DNA of 6,271 nt from Bdellovibrionales bacterium (GTDB lineage Bacteria; Bdellovibrionota; UBA2361; JAGRAS01). Every line of letters starts with the position of its first letter. The stretch's first letter is position 1. The notes below the pieces were generated by a model, which ran no database searches, was not told the origin of the DNA, and saw only the letters and a list, made by a program, of their open reading frames with translations. Of this stretch, positions 1-5,683 are shown one piece after another. The stretch is taken from the NCBI GenBank assembly GCA_020434465.1, contig JAGRAS010000104.1:1-6271 (forward strand), written 5' to 3'. Both the position numbers and the translations under genes were made by a program.

Positions 1-13
1 TTTTTTCTGCACA

Positions 14-22
14 TGGTATAAA
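14..22 (+). promoter_or_regulatory. Candidate extended -10 promoter for the DinB-family gene
   Basis: TGGTATAAA fits the TGnTATAAT extended -10 pattern, with five of six bases matching in the hexamer. It would start transcription near base 29 and leave a leader of about 28 bases before the ATG at 57. A -35 box at normal spacing would lie just left of the window, so it cannot be checked. The assignment rests on one short motif. Confidence 0.4.
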
Positions 23-56
23 ATGGCCTAAAATAAATCATGTCAGGAGATTACAG

Positions 57-527
57 ATGAAACCAGGAAGCATAAAAAAAGATCTTGAAGAAGCATTAAA
101 ATTTTTTCAGAACTCAATTTCTTGTTTGAGCGAAGAGGATTCTAGTTACAAACCTACTGAAGATGCTCTTACTGTTGCAGAGCAAGTAGCACATACTGCT
201 AAAACAATTGAATGGTTTGTAAATGGCGCAACGTCACCAGAAGGTTTTGACATAAATTTTGAAGCTCACTGGATTGGAGTAAAAGGCTTAAGTTCATTAA
301 ATGAAGCCAAGTCAAAGCTAGACAAAGCAGTTGCAACTGCAGTTGAAGTGCTGACAAATATGACAGAAGAAGAGTTAGATAGCCCCCTTCCACCCGGACT
401 GGTTATGCCAGGAGAGCCTAAGTGGTCAGTCATCACAGGAATAGTTGATCACACTGCTCATCATCGTGGTGCTCTAACTGTTTACTCTCGCTTACTAGGT
501 AAAACTCCTAGAATGCCTTATATGTAA
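57..527 (+). CDS. DinB-superfamily (DinB/YfiT-like) putative metalloprotein
   Basis: A 156-residue protein with the four-helix DinB/YfiT fold pattern. The likely metal-binding histidine triad is visible: H46 in the AEQVAHTAKT segment, and H132 and H136 in DHTAHHRGAL near the C-terminus, the classic HxxxH-R-G helix of this family. It has no signal peptide or membrane segment, so it should be cytoplasmic. Family members include bacillithiol- or mycothiol-linked transferases and many proteins of unknown substrate; nothing here shows which, and the link to DNA damage in the family name should not be taken as function. The start is well supported: AGGAGA at 45-50 lies six bases before the ATG. The gene appears monocistronic, with a candidate extended -10 at 14-22. 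It converges on the pilin operon with one base between the two stop codons and no terminator hairpin. Length is normal for the family. Confidence 0.88.
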   Translation: MKPGSIKKDLEEALKFFQNSISCLSEEDSSYKPTEDALTVAEQVAHTAKTIEWFVNGATSPEGFDINFEAHWIGVKGLSSLNEAKSKLDKAVATAVEVLTNMTEEELDSPLPPGLVMPGEPKWSVITGIVDHTAHHRGALTVYSRLLGKTPRMPYM

Positions 528-528
528 G

Positions 529-729
529 CTAAAGGCACTCTTCTCCATTAAGATCAGCACCACAGGGAATTGCGTCTTGATGAATCCCCATTGAGGCTTC
601 CCCTCTTTCTGAGCTTGAACTACGAATAATGATTCCTGCAACAATAAAAACTGCAATTAATATTGCCGCAGCAATTGCGTATTCTACAAGCTCTGCCCCT
701 CTTTCTTTATGCAATCTTTTCTTTACCAT
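529..729 (-). CDS. Flp-family type IVb pilin (small prepilin)
   Basis: A 66-residue prepilin with a class III signal. The basic leader ends in KERG (residues 8-11), followed by AELVEYAIAAAILIAVFIVAG (12-32 region). Cleavage after G11 would put Glu at mature +5 and Tyr at +6, the GxxxxEY signature of Flp pilins cut by a TadV/CpaA-type peptidase. The mature chain would be about 55 residues, the usual size. It would sit in the inner membrane by its helix until assembled into a Flp/Tad pilus. An odd point is a C-terminal pair of cysteines (C56, C65) enclosing eight residues, which could form a small disulfide loop; most Flp pilins I know of lack this. The ATG overlaps the 3' end of the TadG-like gene by seven bases and has only a poor Shine-Dalgarno, so translation is probably coupled. 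It is the last gene of the operon. It could be a minor rather than the major pilin. Confidence 0.82.
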   Translation of the reverse strand: MVKKRLHKERGAELVEYAIAAAILIAVFIVAGIIIRSSSSERGEASMGIHQDAIPCGADLNGEECL

Positions 730-3248
730 AATAGTTGATAATCCAAGACATTAAAGTAAACAAATCTTCTTGCAGCTTTGCCAATAAATTCTGGACTATT
801 TGGATTAAAAATTTCATTTCTAAGCCAAGCTGAATAATCCTGCCATTCATTTGCTGTTCCAGCATTATTATTATACAGATTTCCAAATTTATTAATGTCA
901 TAAGGTGAAAATAAAACTAATTGATTATTAGGGTCTCCCCCTCCTCCAGGTAAGATATTTAACGCTGCTTGTAATTGCTGAATTACAGCAGGAGCTGAAT
1001 CAATACTAGTTGTTGGAAAATAAACAAAGAAAATTGGTGTTTCTGGAGGAATAGAATTTACAAATGCATTAATTCTTGAGTATTCATCAGGCCCAGCAGG
1101 GCGACGATGAAAAACTAAAATTATAATTGGTGTTTCGTTAGGGTCAGGCTGTACATAGAAATTTAAATTTCCAGTTTGTGGAAATGGGTGCACAACATTT
1201 GCAGGAAGTCCGCCTGGAGTTTGAACTGTTCCATATAAACTACCTGCTGCAAAAGCCATTGGTCTTCCTGGTGGAGTAATATCAGGTAAAAACTGTCCAG
1301 GGGACACAATTGCATCAAAGGCTGGATTGCCCGCTGCAAAACCTAATAGACCAGCTAAGTCAGCTCTAAAATCATCAGGGCCATTTCCAGCAGAATTTGC
1401 AGGATTAGTAATTGTACATCTAAGCGACGCTGCTCCTTGCCCATGTATATATTCACCTGCTGGGCATGCACTCCAAGCAGGCAGTGACATCATTACTTCG
1501 CTTGTATTTAAACACTGCGTCCCTTGCATATTGGCATTACATCTTGTTTGGTCTGGCGCCCAAGGCAGCACAGGATCCCATGAAGTACCTCCAGCAAAAC
1601 CTGGATTAGGGTATTGAGGATATAAATTCACAGGAGGTATCGGCTGCGGATAAATATTTGCAGGTGCTAAATTATTTGCTTGAATATATGGACTTGCGGC
1701 ATCCAATCCATTTCCACCGCCAGCACTAGCTCCACTAAACATATGAACACAAAACCTAGCAAGACTTGATACAAGAGTATGGTGCTGATTAGTTCTAGGT
1801 GTCCAAGCAAAAAGCCCTGTGCCATCAAAAGGAAATAAAAATGCTTCTGGCTCAACTCCTTGATTCATCGCAATCGATGGGCCAAAGGCAGGATCTTTTT
1901 TTAAGTTTGCAGGAACGGCCGCTGTAGCATCAAAACCATCGAAGTATGATAAGAATGGAACTTTGGCAAAATCCCGTAAGTCTTCTCCACGTAAGCGAAT
2001 TGCAGTTGCTTGCGAGACAATCGAAGATACTCCATTTCTAGTTGGTGGATTCCTTGGCTGCGGATTAGCGTGCAAAATTGTTGTATTATGTCTTAAATCA
2101 CCATGCATTGAGAAAAGTTCAACTAGAGTTCTTAGAAAAATATTTCTAGCAAGTGAGATTGGGTTTGTGCATGAAACAAAAAGTTGTTCAAATAAAGCGC
2201 CATTATCATTTTGCCCTCCTGCGCCAGCAGCGCCATTTAATTGATAAATATTTTCTTGGGTAATTCCTAAGTTATTAAAATGTTGAAACCAGGATGGAGT
2301 AACAAATGCATTAGGAAATGGATGTGGTGTAGAAGGATTAATAAAAGCAGCTATGCCATAGTTGGTACCTGGTGTCTGGCCAATTGAATTTCCTGGAATA
2401 TATGAATAAGAAGTTTGTCTGAATGGTCCAAAAACTTGTTCGATACTGTTTTGGTATCCTGTTGGGATATCAAATCTATATCTTGGGTCGTTTACTGGTG
2501 CCGGAAAAAAACTTGAAATCCCAATAAACGCAGACTTACTTGTATTCAGCGGATCTTGGGGATTAAATTGCCCTCTAGATTGGGATTTTATAATTCGCTT
2601 CCAAGATGTTGAAAATTTAACTTGCTTTGTTCCACTAAAAATTGTGTTTACTTGCCCTTCAAAAAAACAGGCAACCACATTACCTGCTCCGCTTAAGTTA
2701 TTTGCAAATCCCACAGGGACTTCTGCAAGAGCGCTTCCACTCGGGCAAAAATCTGGAACATAATTACAATCTACTCCGCTAAATAAATTACAAGCTACTC
2801 CATCCGAAATAATACTACTAAATCCCATACCTGATGCAGCAGCAGGAGAGCTGTAGGGCGGTGGAACATACACTGGATAACTACTGTTATCTTGGCAAAC
2901 ATCGCCAGTTGAAAAGCCAAATAAACTGCTTGAAAGCCCGGCAACATCAGGCATTGTTGGGATCACAACTTTAACCGCTGTGATATCTACCCGGCCAAAC
3001 TCAGCATTTGAAATCATAGAATTTAATCGGTCACGAAAAACACGAAGTGCTGATTCTTGATTTAGGGGTTCATCCGCTAATATTTTACATAAACCATCGG
3101 CTTTGGTTGAGAACTTATCATTTTCATTTTTAACAATTCCTGTATCAATGAAAAATACTGCAACAGTAATAAAAATAGGAATAAACATTATAGCCGCTAT
3201 AATAAGCAGCACTCCTTTTTCACTCTTTGCTCTAGTTAAAACTCTCAT
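723..3248 (-). CDS. TadG-like Flp pilus assembly protein, unusually large (841 aa)
   Basis: The N-terminus is typical of TadG-like proteins: basic residues, EKG at 10-12, a hydrophobic helix at about 13-34, then IDTG and a short helix (47-59) matching the family's usual post-membrane segment. The remaining ~780 residues should face the periplasm or cell surface and are rich in Pro, Asn, Gly and Ala, with 12 cysteines (for example C153, C161, C168, C570, C579, C595, C611) that could form disulfides. Most TadG proteins are about 400-600 residues, so this one is long. Possible traces of a von Willebrand A domain are a hydrophobic strand ending in DGTG (475-478) followed by a helix (490-505), and alternating strands and helices at 706-780 (PIIILVFHRRP, TPIFFVYFP, NQLVLF). 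The metal-site DxSxS motif is not intact, so this is inference. The start overlaps the tadE stop as TAATG, with GAGG twelve bases upstream. Its exact role in Tad pili is unknown. Confidence 0.78.
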   Translation of the reverse strand: MRVLTRAKSEKGVLLIIAAIMFIPIFITVAVFFIDTGIVKNENDKFSTKADGLCKILADEPLNQESALRVFRDRLNSMISNAEFGRVDITAVKVVIPTMPDVAGLSSSLFGFSTGDVCQDNSSYPVYVPPPYSSPAAASGMGFSSIISDGVACNLFSGVDCNYVPDFCPSGSALAEVPVGFANNLSGAGNVVACFFEGQVNTIFSGTKQVKFSTSWKRIIKSQSRGQFNPQDPLNTSKSAFIGISSFFPAPVNDPRYRFDIPTGYQNSIEQVFGPFRQTSYSYIPGNSIGQTPGTNYGIAAFINPSTPHPFPNAFVTPSWFQHFNNLGITQENIYQLNGAAGAGGQNDNGALFEQLFVSCTNPISLARNIFLRTLVELFSMHGDLRHNTTILHANPQPRNPPTRNGVSSIVSQATAIRLRGEDLRDFAKVPFLSYFDGFDATAAVPANLKKDPAFGPSIAMNQGVEPEAFLFPFDGTGLFAWTPRTNQHHTLVSSLARFCVHMFSGASAGGGNGLDAASPYIQANNLAPANIYPQPIPPVNLYPQYPNPGFAGGTSWDPVLPWAPDQTRCNANMQGTQCLNTSEVMMSLPAWSACPAGEYIHGQGAASLRCTITNPANSAGNGPDDFRADLAGLLGFAAGNPAFDAIVSPGQFLPDITPPGRPMAFAAGSLYGTVQTPGGLPANVVHPFPQTGNLNFYVQPDPNETPIIILVFHRRPAGPDEYSRINAFVNSIPPETPIFFVYFPTTSIDSAPAVIQQLQAALNILPGGGGDPNNQLVLFSPYDINKFGNLYNNNAGTANEWQDYSAWLRNEIFNPNSPEFIGKAARRFVYFNVLDYQLLW

Positions 3249-3946
3249 TAACGTCTTAAAACCTCATCACTATACCACCTTAAGACTTGCTGTTTTTCAA
3301 ATACTAATGGGTTTATACCAACTCTATTTCCAGTCACAATTATTAACATAGCTGCCATTGGTTTTATTAGGAAAACATCGGGTTGATATCTACATTTTAG
3401 GTGAATACGATCGCTTGGTAGAGCAGCTCCGCTTATCCACAAGCTGCTATCTAGAGTATCTGGATTTAAAAACTGACAACTAACACATCCTGGCCCCTCA
3501 TTGTTTCCTGACCCATCCGGATCACAAGGAAATTTGATTGTTTTACCAATTCCTTTTTTTAAAGCTTGATTCATATACAAGACTGCATACAAGTACGGGC
3601 CAGGTAAACTTGAAAAGTTTAAACCATCGAAAGCTCCCATAACTTGCTGGCTGTTAAGATAAGATTCGGCGGTTGAGGCCGAAATTTGATAAGCAAATAA
3701 ATCTTCTGGAAAATTACCACCATTTTGATAATTGTGAACTCTAGAAATCAAGCCAGAATTGTCTAAACGTTGAAAGCTTCCTCTTGCTGCAGCATCACGG
3801 GCACCATCTGCAACGGCATGGTTGAACGTATAAAGACAGAACCAAATATATGCAAACCAAAGAATTAAAAAGATAATGGCAATTGCCAATGGTAATGCAA
3901 AGGCTGTTTCAACAAGCGTTGCCCCTCTGCATCTTTTAAAAAGCAT
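3248..3946 (-). CDS. TadE-like pseudopilin
   Basis: A 232-residue protein opening with MLFKRCRG, then ATLVETAFALPL and a hydrophobic helix to about residue 39. The RGATLVE core, with Glu at +5 after the Gly8 cleavage point, is the hallmark of TadE pseudopilins processed by the Tad prepilin peptidase. The post-helix segment FNHAVADGARDAAARGSF also matches the family. TadE proteins are minor pilus-assembly components in the inner membrane and periplasm. The C-terminal half (about 140-232) is not recognisable. It contains C141, C154xxC157 and C185, and the loop DPDGSGNNE (142-150), which resembles a DxDxSGxxE calcium loop. Typical TadE proteins are 130-200 residues, so this one is slightly long. 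Its stop overlaps the TadG-like start (TAATG), which implies translational coupling. The Shine-Dalgarno is weak (TGAG, eight bases upstream) and directly abuts an AT hairpin. A second hydrophobic stretch (VFLIKPMAAMLIIVTG, 191-206) is probably a buried strand, not a membrane helix. Confidence 0.85.
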   Translation of the reverse strand: MLFKRCRGATLVETAFALPLAIAIIFLILWFAYIWFCLYTFNHAVADGARDAAARGSFQRLDNSGLISRVHNYQNGGNFPEDLFAYQISASTAESYLNSQQVMGAFDGLNFSSLPGPYLYAVLYMNQALKKGIGKTIKFPCDPDGSGNNEGPGCVSCQFLNPDTLDSSLWISGAALPSDRIHLKCRYQPDVFLIKPMAAMLIIVTGNRVGINPLVFEKQQVLRWYSDEVLRR

Positions 3947-3959
3947 TTTTTATACTCAG

Positions 3960-3982
3960 CATAAAAATAAACTATTTTTATG
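3960..3982 (-). repeat. Perfect 10-bp inverted repeat (AT hairpin) in the tadE leader
   Basis: CATAAAAATA and TATTTTTATG form a perfect 10-bp inverted repeat around a three-base AAC loop. On the transcribed strand it ends one base before the weak TGAG ribosome-binding site of tadE (3955-3958) and would sit at the very 5' end of a transcript from the candidate promoter at 3987-4015. With a single G-C pair it is too weak for a standard terminator. It might affect ribosome access or mRNA stability, or be an operator. AT-rich perfect repeats can also arise by chance. Confidence 0.5.
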
Positions 3983-3986
3983 TATC

Positions 3987-4015
3987 TATATAGCATGCAC
4001 AAATGAAAATGTCCC
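3987..4015 (-). promoter_or_regulatory. Candidate sigma-70 promoter for the tadE-tadG-flp operon
   Basis: On the - strand GGGACA (4010-4015) and TATATA (3987-3992) are separated by exactly 17 bases. Each hexamer matches consensus at four of six positions. It lies in the only non-coding gap inside the block, between the 438-residue gene and tadE, about 40 bases before the tadE start. It would let the three coupled genes be expressed without the upstream gene. It is a moderate match only, and read-through from upstream is equally possible. Confidence 0.33.
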
Positions 4016-4026
4016 CGGTTAGATTT

Positions 4027-5343
4027 CTAATTCAAAATTCCAGAAGCTCCCAGCCCTCTAGGCTCCAATGCTTTTGGAGTTATTTGCATTTGTGGAGCTA
4101 AGCCTTGTGAGAAACCAGTGCCAGGTTGGCTTATTCCAAGGTCATAACGAGATCCAATTAACATTTGATCATTAACACCTTGTATTTCAAAAGGAGTGCT
4201 GTTTTGCTGCAATCCAATCTCTGGTAATAAGCTTTGATTTAATCCTAAAGATGGTTCAAATGCAGGCTGCAAAGTTTGGGGGTTCAAGCTTAGACCTTCA
4301 TTCAATACAGGCGGTGGCATAATTATTCCCGGAGGTTCATTTACAGGAATATCCAATGACGGAAGCTCCTGATTACTTAGCCCACCATCATATATTAAAT
4401 CATTCTCAGTGCTAGGTGGTCGATTATTGATAAATTGATCTTGATAACGCGCCATTATTTCTTCCTGATTTAACTCATCTACCTCGATAATATTTTCATC
4501 TGATAGTTCCTGTTTAATTATATCTGGCCCTTGTTCATTCAACTCCGGATTAGCTACCTCGATAAAATTGTCCTTATCAGTGAATTGTTGATCTTCTGGA
4601 TTAAAATCTTCGTTGTTATTTTCTTGAGCATTATCATCTAGACTTGAGCCTACATTTATAATTGCAGGCGGCTCAAAATTATAAAAATCTGGCATGCTGT
4701 CAACATCTGCAAACTTAACGAATGCAATCTTATACTCTGGTACAAATGCAACTGCTAATATTTTTGACTCAATATCTATATATGAACTAGACAGATCCTG
4801 AAAAACGCTGCTAGCAGACGTCTCAGCAAAAGGGCTTAGTCCACCAATCGGACATGGTGAAAGCTGATTATCAATTGAGTTTTCATCAAATCGATAATGA
4901 TATGGAGCTACAATTTCTAGCAAGTTACTCGCTGCTGGATTAAACTTTACTAGACTTAAGCAAAACTCAAATGAGTCTTTAGTATTAATCATTAGATCTT
5001 TCAGATCTCTTTGCATGTACATTTTTACAATTCCAGGCTGCCTAAAAATTGGCGTTGCACCTGACATCGTTAGCACTGGAAAATTGCCAACTGTAAATGC
5101 CTTGCCGGCTCCAGAACTTAAGCTTGTTCGACGTACTAAATCTCCCGCTTGATTTGGTGATAGATATGCAGTTACAGAAATTAGAACAACTAGAAAAACA
5201 ACTGCCAAAACTGAAAGAGAAACTAAAGTAGACCCTCTCTCTAATTTCTTTTGTGAATTAAATTTTGATTTAAATAGATAGAAATTTTTTTCTGAATATA
5301 TAAAAAACCTAGGGATAAAATCCCATAAAAAAACCTGCCGCAT
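4027..5343 (-). CDS. Unrecognised pilin-like membrane-anchored protein with acidic/Pro-rich tail (438 aa)
   Basis: I do not recognise this as a known family. Residues 1-37 form an unusually long basic and aromatic leader ending in KKLERG. Residues 38-61 (STLVSLSVLAVVFLVVL and on) form one membrane helix. The ERG|STLVS junction copies the layout of TadE/TadG and prepilin leaders, but Ser replaces Glu at +5, so peptidase cleavage is uncertain. Residues about 62-230 look like a folded exported domain with C128 and C164 and a strand-rich end (ILAVAFVPEYKIAFVKF, 195-211). Residues about 234-316 are strongly acidic and Asn/Gln-rich, with an internal duplication. Residues 317-438 are rich in Pro, Leu, Gln and Gly and probably disordered. 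The start is firm because GGGAGG lies five bases upstream; the leader before the helix is therefore likely translated. It is the first gene of the - strand pilin block, 80 bases before tadE. A role as an accessory pseudopilin or pilus-associated surface protein is inferred from context only. Confidence 0.7.
   Translation of the reverse strand: MRQVFLWDFIPRFFIYSEKNFYLFKSKFNSQKKLERGSTLVSLSVLAVVFLVVLISVTAYLSPNQAGDLVRRTSLSSGAGKAFTVGNFPVLTMSGATPIFRQPGIVKMYMQRDLKDLMINTKDSFEFCLSLVKFNPAASNLLEIVAPYHYRFDENSIDNQLSPCPIGGLSPFAETSASSVFQDLSSSYIDIESKILAVAFVPEYKIAFVKFADVDSMPDFYNFEPPAIINVGSSLDDNAQENNNEDFNPEDQQFTDKDNFIEVANPELNEQGPDIIKQELSDENIIEVDELNQEEIMARYQDQFINNRPPSTENDLIYDGGLSNQELPSLDIPVNEPPGIIMPPPVLNEGLSLNPQTLQPAFEPSLGLNQSLLPEIGLQQNSTPFEIQGVNDQMLIGSRYDLGISQPGTGFSQGLAPQMQITPKALEPRGLGASGILN
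4462..4572 (-). repeat. Imperfect in-frame duplication inside the 438-residue gene
   Basis: Two copies lie 75 bases (25 codons) apart: residues 258-271 (DNFIEVANPELNEQ) and 283-294 (ENIIEVDELNQE). The DNA shares the identical 12-mer CTACCTCGATAA at 4479-4490 and 4554-4565. The second copy lacks two codons. It looks like an old tandem duplication in the acidic low-complexity linker, with no evident function of its own. Confidence 0.55.
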
Positions 5344-5348
5344 ATGAT

Positions 5349-5354
5349 CCTCCC
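5349..5354 (-). promoter_or_regulatory. Strong ribosome-binding site fixing the start of the 438-residue gene
   Basis: GGGAGG on the - strand ends five bases before the ATG at 5341-5343. It is the best Shine-Dalgarno in the window and argues that the odd 37-residue leader before the membrane helix is really translated. It sits four bases downstream of the hairpin at 5359-5377, so folding could influence access to it. Confidence 0.75.
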
Positions 5355-5358
5355 TGCA

Positions 5359-5377
5359 TCTTGGTTAAAAACCAAGA
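5359..5377 (-). repeat. Perfect 8-bp hairpin in the leader of the 438-residue gene
   Basis: TCTTGGTT and AACCAAGA pair perfectly around a three-base loop (UUU in the - strand RNA). The stem ends four bases before the GGGAGG ribosome-binding site. There is no following U-run on either strand, so it is not an intrinsic terminator. The upstream GGTTTT at about 5378-5383 could compete for AACC and open the stem, which would make it a possible translational switch or a protein-binding stem. The structure is seen directly; the function is inferred. Confidence 0.6.
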
Positions 5378-5432
5378 AAACCCTATCGAATGAGCAACTC
5401 TTCCTAAAAACTTAGGTAAAAGCAAAAAGGTA

Positions 5433-5497
5433 ATTAACCCTCTTTATCTAATATTATCAATTTTAGAAATCATAACCGAATTATTTTTTGTATTTAA
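5433..5497 (-). promoter_or_regulatory. Candidate promoter elements for the 438-residue gene (two options)
   Basis: Two weak sigma-70-like pairs lie upstream on the - strand. The first is TTGATA (5455-5460, five of six) with GTTAAT (5433-5438, four of six), 16 bases apart. The second is TTAAAT (5492-5497, three of six) with TATGAT (5469-5474, five of six), 17 bases apart. Both would give leaders of roughly 80-120 bases that include the hairpin at 5359-5377. In such AT-rich DNA neither can be called with confidence. Confidence 0.3.
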
Positions 5498-5594
5498 AAT
5501 AAGTGTTCTAGTTAGCTTAGATAGAATAAAAAGTTTACAATTCACATTGCTGATATGAGGGGAAGCCCTTGGATAACTGTTTGAAATTGCTTTA

Positions 5595-5603
5595 TGTTAT
5601 GAT
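5595..5603 (+). promoter_or_regulatory. Candidate extended -10 promoter for the desaturase gene
   Basis: TGTTATGAT matches TGnTATAAT at all but one base of the hexamer. The bases at -35 distance (AACTGT, 5575-5580) are poor, which an extended -10 can tolerate. Transcription would begin near 5610, leaving a leader of about 125 bases that contains all the inverted repeats between 5625 and 5683. A weaker alternative, CTGAAC (5656-5661) and GTTAAT (5679-5684) with 17-base spacing, would put both palindromes inside its spacer. Confidence 0.35.
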
Positions 5604-5624
5604 GAATTTAAGGACTTTTGCTAT

Positions 5625-5646
5625 TAGTTTAAATTGCTGTAAACTA
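5625..5646 (+). repeat. Inverted repeat TAGTTTA-N8-TAAACTA, candidate operator
   Basis: Two perfect seven-base arms (5625-5631 and 5640-5646) flank eight bases, giving a 22-base symmetric site with arm centres 15 bases apart. This is compatible with binding by a dimeric helix-turn-helix regulator. It lies about 90 bases before the desaturase start and shares its half-site with the palindrome at 5662-5673. No known regulator consensus is matched. Confidence 0.45.
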
Positions 5647-5661
5647 CTGGCATAACTGAAC

Positions 5662-5683
5662 AAAACTAGTTTTAACATGTTAA
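5662..5683 (+). repeat. Two fused perfect 12-bp palindromes upstream of the desaturase
   Basis: AAAACTAGTTTT (5662-5673) and TTAACATGTTAA (5672-5683) are both perfect palindromes overlapping by two bases, with centres exactly ten bases apart, about one helical turn. The first contains the AAACTA/TAGTTT half-sites of the inverted repeat at 5625-5646. They end 53 bases before the desaturase ATG. An operator for a lipid-responsive regulator is plausible, since bacterial desaturase genes are often controlled by TetR- or GntR-type repressors, but this is inference from position and symmetry. Confidence 0.45.

Noticed and set aside
1..6. T-run at the window start as the tail of an upstream terminator
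   Set aside because: The preceding stem would lie outside the window and cannot be seen.
723..767. C-terminal ...VLDYQLLW of the TadG-like protein as an outer-membrane beta-signal
   Set aside because: The terminal aromatic residue is suggestive, but the alternation of hydrophobic positions is poor, and the N-terminal membrane anchor without a cleavable Sec signal argues against a beta-barrel protein.
1327..1617. Open frame of 96 codons on the + strand
   Set aside because: It is fully antisense to the TadG-like gene, has no convincing ribosome site, and its protein resembles no known domain; it is a frame shadow of the Pro/Gly/Ala-rich coding region.
1963..2244. Open frame of 93 codons on the + strand
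   Set aside because: It is also antisense inside the TadG-like gene, with no promoter or ribosome site and unusual composition for this genome.
3103..3351. Open frame of 82 codons on the + strand with hydrophobic stretches
   Set aside because: It runs antisense across the TadE/TadG junction; its hydrophobicity merely mirrors the membrane helix codons on the opposite strand.
3960..3982. AT hairpin considered as an intrinsic terminator after the 438-residue gene
   Set aside because: Only one G-C pair is present and no U-run follows; it also lies next to the tadE ribosome site, so it is better listed as a leader hairpin.
5344..5415. 23-codon open frame on the + strand
   Set aside because: It has no ribosome-binding site, and its first bases are the reverse complement of the ribosome site of the 438-residue gene.
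5599..5655. 18-codon open frame as a possible leader peptide of the desaturase
   Set aside because: There is no Shine-Dalgarno, its start lies inside the proposed -10 element, and no attenuator hairpin follows.
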